This document shows positions 35,361 to 45,131 of a stretch of DNA of 64,000 nucleotides, piece by piece. The number at the start of each line of letters is the position of its first letter. Position 1 is the stretch's first letter. Below the pieces are notes generated by a model. The model saw nothing but the letters and a program-made list of their open reading frames with translations, was not told the origin of the DNA and did no database searches. This DNA comes from an uncultured Bacilli bacterium. Its GTDB lineage: Bacteria > Bacillota_I > Bacilli_A > RF39 > UBA660. The position numbers and the translations under genes were made by a program. Where the stretch lies: the NCBI GenBank assembly GCA_934168275.1, contig CAKPNA010000001.1, positions 310,001 to 374,000 on the forward strand. The letters are read 5' to 3'.

Positions 35361-36122
35361 TCAATTCCTTTCACTCAAACTAAAATCATATATCTTATCT
35401 CTATATATTATCTTAATTCCCTTATATATCTTATCAGAATAAATAGTCTTAATATATTTATTTAAATAATCATAATTTTCTTTCTTATTACCCACTAAAA
35501 TCTTAATAGTAGGATCATTCAAACTAATAAGCTCATCTAAATAAGAAATAAAATTCTCTACACTATTATCACTAACAATAACTTTAAATGCTTCATATAC
35601 TTTAAACTCTTCCTCAGTAAGTAATTCTTTATAATATTCTTCTCTCTCAAGACCACTCTTCGTCTTTAAAGTATATATAACATCACTAGTAAACTTATCT
35701 CTTAAATTTAAACAAAATTTATAATTATTTTTACCCTTTGTAAGAGAAATAAAATCTTTAATTAATTCTTCATAATTAACATTAAAATTCTCTTCTATCT
35801 TTTTATTTAGTTCAAATATATTATTATCACGATACTGTGTTTGATTAAACAAATCAATAACATCAGTATCAAAAGCATACCCCGACTCTTTATTCAATTT
35901 ATTTTCTTCTTTATTACCCTGTTTTTTATTCTTTAATAATTCCTCTATTTCATTAAGTTTATTCTCTCTAGCTAAAATTAAATCATCGTAATCTTGAAGC
36001 TTATTAACAAAATATGATTTAGTCTGATTATTAACAATTTTAACAGTATTCTTAAGTATTAAAAACATGAATAATATTAAAATTATCATAACCACACATA
36101 CAATAACAATTACCAGTGCCAT
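35361..36122 (-). CDS. Fused b/delta-like stator protein
   Basis: 253 aa. N-terminal span (MALVIVIVCVVMIILILFMF), a charged helical stalk (about 30-75, KLQDYDDLILARENKLNEIEELLK), then an alpha-helical domain and a C-terminal beta part YKGIKIIYRDKIYDFSLSERN. That last part has the pattern of the end of subunit delta (G-G-x-x-[IV]-x-[IV]-G-D-K-[VI]-Y-D-G-S). So one polypeptide seems to combine b (membrane anchor and stalk) and delta (cap on alpha). The stop is TGA followed at once by TAG. It starts 2 bp after the c-like gene; with no obvious ribosome site, translational coupling is likely. Confidence 0.7.
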   Translation of the reverse strand: MALVIVIVCVVMIILILFMFLILKNTVKIVNNQTKSYFVNKLQDYDDLILARENKLNEIEELLKNKKQGNKEENKLNKESGYAFDTDVIDLFNQTQYRDNNIFELNKKIEENFNVNYEELIKDFISLTKGKNNYKFCLNLRDKFTSDVIYTLKTKSGLEREEYYKELLTEEEFKVYEAFKVIVSDNSVENFISYLDELISLNDPTIKILVGNKKENYDYLNKYIKTIYSDKIYKGIKIIYRDKIYDFSLSERN

Positions 36123-36123
36123 A

Positions 36124-36372
36124 TTAATAAGTTACTAAAGGATTAAAGAATAATAATAAGAAACAAAAAGCAAATAAGAATAGTAAAAATACCGCTGTAA
36201 TAATCAATATTGTCATAACAGAATGTACTACATCATTTTTTGTCTCAGGATTTCTCCCAATTGCCTCTGCTACTCTACCTCCTAATATGCCAATACCAAT
36301 ACCTAAACCTAAAAATCCAAGCCCAAGCATTAGTCCAACACCAAGAGCCGTATACGATAAAATCGTCTCCAT
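36124..36372 (-). CDS. ATP synthase c-ring-like subunit lacking the ion-binding carboxylate
   Basis: 82 aa hairpin proteolipid. Helix 1 carries the Gly-rich packing motif (GLGFLGLGIGIGILGG, 17-32). The polar loop AEAIGRNPE (35-43) is the conserved R-[QN]-P-E loop that binds gamma/epsilon. In helix 2, counting from R40, the position of the essential Glu/Asp is Ala60 (ILIITAVFLL). There is no acidic residue anywhere in either membrane helix. A ring could form and hold the shaft but should not carry H+ or Na+. I re-translated this stretch from the raw bases. It has a GGAG site and follows the three surface-protein genes of the operon. Confidence 0.88.
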   Translation of the reverse strand: METILSYTALGVGLMLGLGFLGLGIGIGILGGRVAEAIGRNPETKNDVVHSVMTILIITAVFLLFLFAFCFLLLFFNPLVTY

Positions 36373-36434
36373 AATATCACTCCTATCTATACTAATCTAC
36401 TATAATTAATTATATCTCAACAATAACCACCATG

Positions 36435-37163
36435 TCAATTTAATTCATTAATACTTTTTAATTTTGAATCACTACTAGATAACATTACCTCACGATTATA
36501 AACAACTAAATAATCAAAACTAACATTAACTTCATAATTTTCATTTTTAACTACTACTACCTTATTTTCAATATCCACTATCTCTACTTTATCTTCTTCT
36601 TTATCAAAGTATTGTAATGTATAACCACCACCAGTAGTTAAATATGACATAGCACTAAGGTGAGTATAATAAACATCATCAATATATATATCTACTTCAT
36701 CAGGAAAGAAATACAAATCTTTATAATCATAAATAAAAAAATAATTATAATCTTTAAAACTACCTGTATCCCCTAAATAGTGCATATTATCTTCTTTATA
36801 ATAAACACCATACTTATCCATCTCATACTCTTTAATATCTTTTAAAGGAAATACTATATCCATACTTTTAGGAAATATTACCCTATCTGAAAAAGTATAA
36901 TATATAGGCATGGAATTATATTCAATAGTAAGACCCTTAGGTACTAAATCCATAATCTTATTATCATGATTATAACTAACATTAGCCTTATACTCTAACT
37001 TATCCTGTGATAAATATTGAAATACTTCTATCTCTTTAATATTTCTCTTACTCTTATACTTATAATCACTATATATAAATATAAAAATAATAACACACAA
37101 TAATATAACTAATATAGGCACTATAACTTTATAATTACCCTTAATCTTCTCTATTATTTTCAT
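36435..37163 (-). CDS. Single-span extracellular protein (short stalk protein of ATPase-like operon)
   Basis: 242 aa. Basic N-terminus, span at about 12-31, extracellular beta-rich domain without Cys. Its end (NREVMLSSSDSKLKSI) recalls segments in the two upstream proteins (ILSFGEDKIDLKQII; VISLGAKKINYG), suggesting a shared module. TGA stop; 62 bp before the c-like gene, the longest gap inside the operon. Sixteen more codons follow the TGA in frame, with one further TGA, before TAG. Family unknown; probably sits beside the ring or links it to the larger surface proteins. Confidence 0.6.
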   Translation of the reverse strand: MKIIEKIKGNYKVIVPILVILLCVIIFIFIYSDYKYKSKRNIKEIEVFQYLSQDKLEYKANVSYNHDNKIMDLVPKGLTIEYNSMPIYYTFSDRVIFPKSMDIVFPLKDIKEYEMDKYGVYYKEDNMHYLGDTGSFKDYNYFFIYDYKDLYFFPDEVDIYIDDVYYTHLSAMSYLTTGGGYTLQYFDKEEDKVEIVDIENKVVVVKNENYEVNVSFDYLVVYNREVMLSSSDSKLKSINELN

Positions 37164-37175
37164 ACCCCTACTCCT

Positions 37176-38579
37176 TTACTCATTAATATATTGATAATAA
37201 CTATTACTATTAATAACTACTCCATTACTAGATACACTATTTAATCTAATAACTACTACACTACCCTTATCAATATTAGGAAGAACAAAACTATCTACTA
37301 CACTCTTAGCATTCTCACTAACACTAACACTCTTACTATCTACTACAACATCATCAATAATTAAACTAACATTAGCTTTATCAATAGTATATCTAGAATC
37401 TAAACTAATACGATAACTAAGTTCATTACTAACCTTTGATACCTTAACTAAAGATATTTGATAACTAGGATAAACAGTACTAACATCTATCTCACTAAAA
37501 CTATCTGATAACATCTTACCTTCATTATCTAAATAACTAAACATAAACTTCAAATTATACTTAGTCCCCATCTTTAATCCATTAAGAATAATATTAGTAT
37601 TACTCTTTGATAAATATACTGTATTACTATTAACACCATCACTAACAATAACATAAACACTCTTATATTCATCATTAGGATCATATACAAAGTAATCAAC
37701 ACTAATACTATCTATTGAAGGACTAACACTAAGAACTGATGTCTTCTTTTTCTTAATAACAACATCATCTCCAGTTTCACCATTATTTATAACACCATTA
37801 TCACCCGTAGCAGTACCACCATTGCCTCCTGTGCCATTACCTCCGATACCTGAACCATTTCCACTTCCATTACCGGAACTACCATTACCATCAGTACCAT
37901 CACTAGTACTATCACTAGGCTTATATTGATTACTACTGCCAATAATTTGTTTTAAATCTATTTTATCTTCTCCAAAAGAAAGTATCTCATTAGCCACATC
38001 AAAACTATAACTGCTAGTATTAATAATTGCTTCAGATAAAGTCTTATAATGAACTTCATTATTTAATAACAAAGCATTACCTTGTTTATCTAACTCAACT
38101 ATTAAATAATTACTAGTATCAAGTGCTCCATCACTACTTTTAATACTCCTATCAACAAGTAAATACTTTCTATCTTCTAACTTATAGAACTTACTCTCAC
38201 TTTGGGTATTAATATTAGTAATATCTTTATCAATATTAACTTCACCATTACTAAGTATCTCATAATACTTACCATATAAATCTAAATTCTTAGTAAGTTC
38301 ATTATACGCTACAACTCTTCTTCCTAAAATAGTATCATTATCTTCACTACTTATATAATAATTACCATTCCATTTTAACTTCATAATAACGCTCTTATCA
38401 ATATTAAGTTTATTATAATCAGCATCAAACAAAACAGTACCTTTGTTAAGTGAGTATTCAACCTTCTTTATACTAACAAATTTAATAATAAATAAGGAGA
38501 AAATTATAATTATTAAAATTGATAATACCCCTATTACAACAAAATTTATTTTATTTTTCAAATTATACTCTCTCCTCAT
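37176..38579 (-). CDS. Surface protein with Gly-rich linker and FN3-like domains (ATPase-like operon)
   Basis: 467 aa, ATG 38577-38579 after TTAGGAGA. Span at about 10-31, then a beta domain (about 40-215), a Ser/Gly/Asn linker (about 218-280, repeats of GNGS and GGNG), a Lys-rich break (VVIKKKKTSV), and two beta-sandwich domains that look FN3-like (VYVIVSDGVNSNTVYLSKSN, GTKYNLKFMFSY; YRISLDSRYTIDKANVSLI). Same plan as the 1850-aa upstream neighbour in a shorter version. No LPXTG motif; anchored by its N-terminal span. Confidence 0.65.
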   Translation of the reverse strand: MRREYNLKNKINFVVIGVLSILIIIIFSLFIIKFVSIKKVEYSLNKGTVLFDADYNKLNIDKSVIMKLKWNGNYYISSEDNDTILGRRVVAYNELTKNLDLYGKYYEILSNGEVNIDKDITNINTQSESKFYKLEDRKYLLVDRSIKSSDGALDTSNYLIVELDKQGNALLLNNEVHYKTLSEAIINTSSYSFDVANEILSFGEDKIDLKQIIGSSNQYKPSDSTSDGTDGNGSSGNGSGNGSGIGGNGTGGNGGTATGDNGVINNGETGDDVVIKKKKTSVLSVSPSIDSISVDYFVYDPNDEYKSVYVIVSDGVNSNTVYLSKSNTNIILNGLKMGTKYNLKFMFSYLDNEGKMLSDSFSEIDVSTVYPSYQISLVKVSKVSNELSYRISLDSRYTIDKANVSLIIDDVVVDSKSVSVSENAKSVVDSFVLPNIDKGSVVVIRLNSVSSNGVVINSNSYYQYINE

Positions 38580-38588
38580 AATTATCTC

Positions 38589-41500
38589 CTAACCCTTCTT
38601 TGTATCCTTAGTATAAGCAAACTCTTTATTCTCCCATTTAGGACTTTCTAATAAATGTAAATTACCTTCATCATCTTTAACTATAAAACTAACTGAACCA
38701 ACATATACTGAATTAATCTGATTAACTATTCCTTCAGGATTTATAGTAAGAGTAAAGTCTTCATCTTCATTACTTCTTTCAAACTTCTTACCATCTTCTC
38801 CTATATCATAACTATCATCTGGTATATATTGAAGATCATTTATTGTATGAATCTTATAAAATACTTTAGTAATTCTACTTAAATTAACACCTTCAGAGAA
38901 TATTACAACAAAGCTTCTCTCTGTAGCAGAAAATACTATTGTACCAGTAGAAACACCATAATCATTAGAGGAATATAAACTTCTGCTAACTTCCACATGA
39001 CTATTCTTCTCTTCATCACTTAAATTATAATTATTACGATAAGTATCTCCATATACAATAATAGTATATCTCGTCTCTGGTTTTAAATCAGTAAAAGTAA
39101 TCTTTCTATTAATAACACTAACATCTAATGCATAGTTCTCATAGTCATCAATAGTTACTACTTCACCATCACTATTAGTATATTTAAGCTTACCAACTAC
39201 ATTATTATCTTCATCAACAAGTTTAACATAATATATTCCATTCTTTAATACATGGTCTTTATCACTAACATTAATAGTAGCATCTATTACATACTTACCA
39301 TCTATATAATCAGCACTTCTAAGTAAACTAAAATTAGCATTCTCTAAATCCCTTAAATAAACATCATCTTTACTATTAAGAAGTACTTCATATTTACCAA
39401 CTATATTACCATTTACATCTAAATTGTTATAAACAGCATAAGCCTTAATAATATAATTAGTACCATATACCATATCAATATTTGATAAATCGTATAATCC
39501 ACTAGCCGTTGTACCTTTAATACTAGAAGAACTAATTGTACCATCTAATACCTTAGATTCACTATCTAATGAACACTGACTACCTTTTTTGCATAATACA
39601 TATTGAATATCAAAATTAAATGGATAATCATTATACTCACCCTTGATAAATGTTAAAGTAGTTCTTAACTGTCTATCAGAATATCCTTTATCTTTACTTA
39701 ACTCTAAATCAACACTAATTCTATTAAATATATCACTACCATCTAATGATCTAAATGTATATAACTCTGTTCTATCATCATCATATTTAGCATCATATAA
39801 TCTAGTATATACAGCCTTATTACTATAATATAAGTAAGCATTAACTGTATAATAATATCTCTTATTATTTTCTAAACCATCAATAACTATCTCATTAATA
39901 TTATCATAATCAACTTTAATCTTTCTTATAATAAGACTATCATTGCCTACATCACTTTCATTCTCATAAACATCAATATAGAAATAATGTTTACCATTCT
40001 CATTAACAAAGTAATCAGGATCATATCCATCAACCGTCATTGATATAACTGTACCATCTAATTTAACAGCCTTACTATCAATAGATATTTTAGGAACTAT
40101 ACTACTAAAACTAAATGTATCATTATCTGTACTAACATTGTTTACTGATACTCCTTTAGGAACCATTGTTCCCTTACTACCAACAAAACCAGAACTAGTA
40201 ACATCATAATAAGTCTTACCGCTTCGATCATTATTATCTTTATTAACTAAAGTAATAAACTTACCACTCTTATCTTCTCCTAAAGTATAAGTATAATAAC
40301 CTTTACCAAAACCTAAATCTTTATTCCATAATATAACATTGCCATAATTATTAACCCCAATATAACTACCATCTTCCTTACTAGTAGAATTATTTTGGAA
40401 TATATAATAATCACTCTTTAATTCATAACCAATTAACCCACTATCATAATAAGCTTTAATACCTACTTTAATAGGATTAACTTTATCAACACTAGATTGC
40501 ATGCCTAAGTTCTTAAGAACCATATAATCAATATAAATACATCTATTAGTATCATCATCTAAACACTTATTAAGATTCCATAACTTACTCTTATAAATAT
40601 TATCTTTACTATCCGTTAAAGTAATTTCATAAGATAATACCCTATTAAGTATTTCATCATTTCCAACTAATTTAATATTTACTCTATTACCATTTGAACT
40701 ATTATTGTTAATAACATAACTTAAATTATCATCTAGCTTATATTGCCCATCATATTTATATTCAAAGAAATTATCTTCAACAAAATCTTTCTCACTATTA
40801 GTCTTAGATACATTCTTACTATAATAAATATTAATAATACTATCATTAGTTAAACCACTAACTTTAAAGCTACCATCTAAATTACTTTCTAAAGAATACT
40901 CACTAACTACATCATTAACTTTAGAATATAGCTTATTACCACTTAAAGCTTTATCAACATCCACAATATTATATTTATACGTAATAGAATTCTTATCACT
41001 AATTAACGGATATAACTTAATATTAGGACTTTCTTTTTCTGCTAAAACAGTAGTGAATACTCCACCAGCCTCATATTCTTTAGCAGTTGGATAAACTGAA
41101 CTTACACCATCTTTAGTTAAACCAAGTACATAACTAACTACATACTCATTACCTCTAGACATGATATCATCACGTTTATCATACTCACTACCATAATCCA
41201 TATAAATAGTATTTTCAATTCCACTAGCCGGATTGTCTACCGAAATAGTATTAACTCTCTTTAACTTATCATCCTCTAAAATATAGAAGTCAACAGGTTT
41301 AACAATACCACTTTCTAATTCACTCTTTAAATATACATATACATTAAACTTATCAATAGTAAATCCATGATTTTCTAATCCTAATCTATCAAAAGCTGCT
41401 GTTAACTTATATCCAACAATAGTAGAATCATCTATTAACTTATCAAATCTATAACTACTCTTACCATTACTAATTGGATTAACTAACAACTTAGGTTCTT

Positions 41501-44141
41501 CTATCTTACCCATTAATAATAATTCATTAATTTTATAAGCATAAATATTATTATTTAAAACTATAGGTAACTTACCATCTTCATCATAATAAGCATATAT
41601 AGCAATTGTATAATAAGGGCTTAATTCACCATCTTCATTACGTAAATCATCAAGGGCTAGTCCAAATACATCACCATTAGTTAAATTAAACTTATTTTCA
41701 TAGAATAATTCTCCAATATTAACACCATTACTGCTAAGATAACTAGTATTGCCTAATAACACACCAGCATTAGCATTATCACTAACATTACCATAGTATA
41801 AATATGCATCTACTCTCTTTAAAGCATCTATTGTATATTTTAATTGAGCATCACTAGTACCACTAACCGGATTAAACTTAATATTACTATTAATAGGATG
41901 TAATTCACTACTACCAGCATCTTCAAAACTAACATTTAAATTAGCAAGTGCTTTAGTACTCATAATAGTCTGACCAAGTAATGAATTAAATATTACTCCA
42001 TTACCATCTTTTCTATCAATATCCGCAAAAACCTCAATACGATATCTAGTATTCTCAATTAAATCATTAAGTTCTAACTTATAAGTTAATGTCTCTAAAT
42101 CAAACTCAATAGGTATAATCTTCGGACTTACATTAGAATAATTATTATCTTCACTAACTTTTATATAAATATTATTCTCTAAATTACAATTAGTTCTACC
42201 ATCCATAAATACAATACAACTATTATCTACTAATTTAATATTAGCAACTATCTTATTATAAGTAGTTAATTCATCATCTCTTTCAAATATAATTTTAGCT
42301 TCACCACTCATAATAAAGTCATCGCTATATACTGAAGCATATTCCACATACTTCTCATTATCAAAGTATTCAATAACTACATTATAAACATAATTTTCTT
42401 CACTACTTAGTTTATTAGGATCATTATTATCTACTAGTACACTAACACTAGAAGCATTATTCTTAGTGATAGGTTTAATAATTGTTTTTAAATCATCAAC
42501 ATTGTTACTAACATCTTCCTTGCGATATATATTATAAGTATATCTAGTTATAGCATTATCTTTATCTTGGATGTCTTTAATAGAAAGTTCAAAACTAGAT
42601 CCTTCCGCATTAACTAAAACGCTTAAATTGTTAAAATTAGGTATTTCTTTTAACGTAATAGCATTATTACTAATTGTATATACTCCAACATATTGATAAC
42701 TATTTAAACTAATATCATCAATAACAGCTGTATAAATAGTATTACTATCCAAATTATCAAACAAAGCTGTGTAGCCATCATAAGCATCCTCTGCTTTAAT
42801 ATCATAAGAAGATATAAATACTTCTTCATTACTTTCACTATCAAAACGATATAGTTTCAAAGTTAAATCAGATACTACTGATTCCTCCATAACCTTAACC
42901 TTATAAGTAAGACTACTAGAAGTAGCATATACTTTCGTAAGTTCTACTCCTAAAACATCAGTTCTAAATAATCCTTGATAATATTCTTTATCTCCATTAC
43001 TAGAAGATACTGTAAATAAATAATTACTATTAGGTGTTAAAGACTCTATCTTAACATCTTCGCTAAGTACACTAGTATATATTCTCTTACCAGTAGCTGT
43101 ATTAATAACTTGTAAAATAAGTTGTTCTTTTAATTTATCACTAATATCAAACATAACTTCAATAGTAGTAGCATCTATCTTAACATCTTTTAATTTAATT
43201 AAATTATAATCATCAATTACACTATTAGGTTTATCATCAGAACCACCGCCATTACCACCGGTACCACTGTTGCCATCACCGCCTGTGCCTCCATTACCAT
43301 TGCCACTACTTCCACCATTTCCCTGATTACCACCACTAGAACCATTAGATGATGAATTACCACCATTAGATGAAGAACTATTATCTTTATATTCATCTTT
43401 TGGTATTACTTCAATATTCTCATTACCATCTATAGTTATCTCAGTAATAGACATAACTCCATCAGTACCATAATTAATCTTTTTAGCACCTAAACTAATT
43501 ACTATATCATCATTAACTAATATCTTAGCATCTTGGGCAGCCATTTGTAATTTAACTTCCTGATTCTCAATATTTACAACGCCATTCTCAACATAAGTAA
43601 TTTCAAAATAATCTCCTTTAGTTTCAATGTTATCAGCACCATAAACAAGTCTTACATTAGCACCCGCTACTATATATCTATTATCACTAATTCTACCAAT
43701 AAAATTTTCAATAGTTAGGACATCATCTTTATTATCTATTGTATATCCACCATTACTATATTTAACTAAAGACTTATCAGTAATATTATAATAAGTAGCC
43801 ATCGATTTATTAATTGTCCCTAAGTCTAAAATAGCCCCATTCTTTAAGAAAGACATATCTCCATCTAAATAATGAACAAAACTATCTTTATTTACTTTAA
43901 CATCATCTTTATCTACATCATTAAACACAATTAATGATGATAAATTAGTATGATAACTAGTCCCCTTATCAAAATAATATTTAGTACTATTAGCACTCAT
44001 TGGATTTAATATATATCCACTCTTAACAAATATATTATCACTATCATCAAACAAATAAAACATTCCCCCTATTAACATAACAAGAGAAATAACACTAATA
44101 CCTAAAATAAATAAGAATCTTTTATTAATTAATTTACCCAT
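38589..44141 (-). CDS. Giant anchored surface protein with about a dozen FN3/Ig-like modules (first gene of ATPase-like operon)
   Basis: 1850 aa from ATG 44139-44141 (AAAGTGGT upstream). Short basic N-terminus, span at about 8-31, N-terminal beta module (to about 250), Gly/Ser/Asn-rich linker (about 252-308), then a chain of FN3-like sandwiches to about 1850. Recurrent strand motifs are Y-x-F-x-V-x-x (SNYLFTVSSSNG; TRYRIEVFADI; RYYYTVNAYLYY; TRYTIIVYGDTYR). Only a few Cys. Orientation by the positive-inside rule puts nearly everything outside. Such rods act as adhesins or long levers. As promoter-proximal gene of an F1-like operon it is the likeliest output element. No sortase motif or catalytic domain seen. 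Confidence 0.75.
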   Translation of the reverse strand: MGKLINKRFLFILGISVISLVMLIGGMFYLFDDSDNIFVKSGYILNPMSANSTKYYFDKGTSYHTNLSSLIVFNDVDKDDVKVNKDSFVHYLDGDMSFLKNGAILDLGTINKSMATYYNITDKSLVKYSNGGYTIDNKDDVLTIENFIGRISDNRYIVAGANVRLVYGADNIETKGDYFEITYVENGVVNIENQEVKLQMAAQDAKILVNDDIVISLGAKKINYGTDGVMSITEITIDGNENIEVIPKDEYKDNSSSSNGGNSSSNGSSGGNQGNGGSSGNGNGGTGGDGNSGTGGNGGGSDDKPNSVIDDYNLIKLKDVKIDATTIEVMFDISDKLKEQLILQVINTATGKRIYTSVLSEDVKIESLTPNSNYLFTVSSSNGDKEYYQGLFRTDVLGVELTKVYATSSSLTYKVKVMEESVVSDLTLKLYRFDSESNEEVFISSYDIKAEDAYDGYTALFDNLDSNTIYTAVIDDISLNSYQYVGVYTISNNAITLKEIPNFNNLSVLVNAEGSSFELSIKDIQDKDNAITRYTYNIYRKEDVSNNVDDLKTIIKPITKNNASSVSVLVDNNDPNKLSSEENYVYNVVIEYFDNEKYVEYASVYSDDFIMSGEAKIIFERDDELTTYNKIVANIKLVDNSCIVFMDGRTNCNLENNIYIKVSEDNNYSNVSPKIIPIEFDLETLTYKLELNDLIENTRYRIEVFADIDRKDGNGVIFNSLLGQTIMSTKALANLNVSFEDAGSSELHPINSNIKFNPVSGTSDAQLKYTIDALKRVDAYLYYGNVSDNANAGVLLGNTSYLSSNGVNIGELFYENKFNLTNGDVFGLALDDLRNEDGELSPYYTIAIYAYYDEDGKLPIVLNNNIYAYKINELLLMGKIEEPKLLVNPISNGKSSYRFDKLIDDSTIVGYKLTAAFDRLGLENHGFTIDKFNVYVYLKSELESGIVKPVDFYILEDDKLKRVNTISVDNPASGIENTIYMDYGSEYDKRDDIMSRGNEYVVSYVLGLTKDGVSSVYPTAKEYEAGGVFTTVLAEKESPNIKLYPLISDKNSITYKYNIVDVDKALSGNKLYSKVNDVVSEYSLESNLDGSFKVSGLTNDSIINIYYSKNVSKTNSEKDFVEDNFFEYKYDGQYKLDDNLSYVINNNSSNGNRVNIKLVGNDEILNRVLSYEITLTDSKDNIYKSKLWNLNKCLDDDTNRCIYIDYMVLKNLGMQSSVDKVNPIKVGIKAYYDSGLIGYELKSDYYIFQNNSTSKEDGSYIGVNNYGNVILWNKDLGFGKGYYTYTLGEDKSGKFITLVNKDNNDRSGKTYYDVTSSGFVGSKGTMVPKGVSVNNVSTDNDTFSFSSIVPKISIDSKAVKLDGTVISMTVDGYDPDYFVNENGKHYFYIDVYENESDVGNDSLIIRKIKVDYDNINEIVIDGLENNKRYYYTVNAYLYYSNKAVYTRLYDAKYDDDRTELYTFRSLDGSDIFNRISVDLELSKDKGYSDRQLRTTLTFIKGEYNDYPFNFDIQYVLCKKGSQCSLDSESKVLDGTISSSSIKGTTASGLYDLSNIDMVYGTNYIIKAYAVYNNLDVNGNIVGKYEVLLNSKDDVYLRDLENANFSLLRSADYIDGKYVIDATINVSDKDHVLKNGIYYVKLVDEDNNVVGKLKYTNSDGEVVTIDDYENYALDVSVINRKITFTDLKPETRYTIIVYGDTYRNNYNLSDEEKNSHVEVSRSLYSSNDYGVSTGTIVFSATERSFVVIFSEGVNLSRITKVFYKIHTINDLQYIPDDSYDIGEDGKKFERSNEDEDFTLTINPEGIVNQINSVYVGSVSFIVKDDEGNLHLLESPKWENKEFAYTKDTKKG

Positions 44142-44179
44142 TATATCTACCACTTTCTATTTATCCATACTATAAATAA

Positions 44180-44208
44180 AGTATATCATTTTGTCTATTA
44201 AGTGTCAA
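44180..44208 (-). promoter_or_regulatory. Promoter of the rotary-ATPase-like operon
   Basis: Minus strand -35 TTGACA (44203-44208), 17-bp spacer, -10 TATACT (44180-44185). It sits in the 97-bp gap between the DUF362 terminator and the giant protein gene, so the operon is independently transcribed. Confidence 0.85.
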
Positions 44209-44216
44209 TTAATATA

Positions 44217-44245
44217 CAAAAAAAAGAATAGATATTCACTATTCT
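44217..44245 (-). terminator. Terminator of the DUF362 unit
   Basis: Minus strand AGAATAG-TGAATAT-CTATTCT followed by T8; the stem includes the stop codon. Confidence 0.85.
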
Positions 44246-45120
44246 TCATCAATATTTATAAGTTCGTATTCTCTACTACCAAGTCCTAGTTCTTCAGCAT
44301 AAGGAAGGATATGTCTGCCTTCTCTTGTATCAATTCTTTCTTTTAATTTACTAGCACCCTCACTCTTAGAATTCCATATCATATCAATAAAACATTGATC
44401 ATTACTAACCGGATCTAAAGAGGCTATCATACCTAAATCTTCCATAACCGGATCAGTTTGATGTGCATCACAATCACAATCAACAGATAAGAAATTCATA
44501 ACAGTTATATATACTATTTTCTTACCATTATCTTCAAAATAATCTCTTACAGCCATTGCTGCCTCAGCCATAGATTCAATAAAATCTTTTTGTTCATAAG
44601 GTAAATCCCAAGCTGTATTAGGATCACTACTTTGACCACAACTATGAATATATGCTTTACCATTTCTAGAAGCTACTCCAATAGATTGATTCTTTAAGTT
44701 AGCACCAAAGCCACCCATGGCATGTCCTTTACCATGTGCCAAATTAACCATTGCATCATAGTTCTTTAAATGAGTTCCAACTAAATCATATTCTAGATGT
44801 TTACCATTCTTAACAGGAATCTTCTCTTCCCCTTCACTATCCATAATATCAACGTTATCAAATCCGTGTTCTTTAGCTATCTTTATATGTTCTTCTGTAT
44901 CTGTTCTAGCACCCGGATAAGCCGTATTACATTCAATAATTGTCCCATTTAACATCTTAACTAATGGATTAATTAACTCTTTCTTTAAATATCCACGAGA
45001 ACCTTTCTCTCCTGTAGATACTTTAATACCAATATTACCATCTAAATTAACTCCTAATGCTTTATATAGTTTAATTAAGCTATCAGCATCAATATTCTTT
45101 GTATAATATACTTTACTCAT
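44239..45120 (-). CDS. DUF362 domain protein
   Basis: 293 aa from ATG 45118-45120 (GGTGGT upstream). DUF362 pattern: GNIGIKVSTGEKGSRGYLKKELI, GTIIECNTAYPGARTDTEEHIKIAKEHGF, NYDAMVNLAHGKGHAMGGFGANLKNQSIG, and ADGK-free end with LGLGSREYELI. Cys residues occur in CGQSSD and VDCDCDAH rather than as a ferredoxin cluster (no CxxCxxC), so this is the short form lacking the 4Fe-4S domain. Family members are cytoplasmic and of unclear function. Last gene of a run with the DUF4097 and LiaF-like genes. Confidence 0.85.
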   Translation of the reverse strand: MSKVYYTKNIDADSLIKLYKALGVNLDGNIGIKVSTGEKGSRGYLKKELINPLVKMLNGTIIECNTAYPGARTDTEEHIKIAKEHGFDNVDIMDSEGEEKIPVKNGKHLEYDLVGTHLKNYDAMVNLAHGKGHAMGGFGANLKNQSIGVASRNGKAYIHSCGQSSDPNTAWDLPYEQKDFIESMAEAAMAVRDYFEDNGKKIVYITVMNFLSVDCDCDAHQTDPVMEDLGMIASLDPVSNDQCFIDMIWNSKSEGASKLKERIDTREGRHILPYAEELGLGSREYELINIDEE

Positions 45121-45131
45121 TATAACCACCA

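Noticed and set aside
29340..36372. Housekeeping F1Fo ATP synthase operon
   Set aside because: Gene order, lack of subunit a, a c subunit without carboxylate, truncated epsilon, fused stator and surface-protein partners all argue against it.
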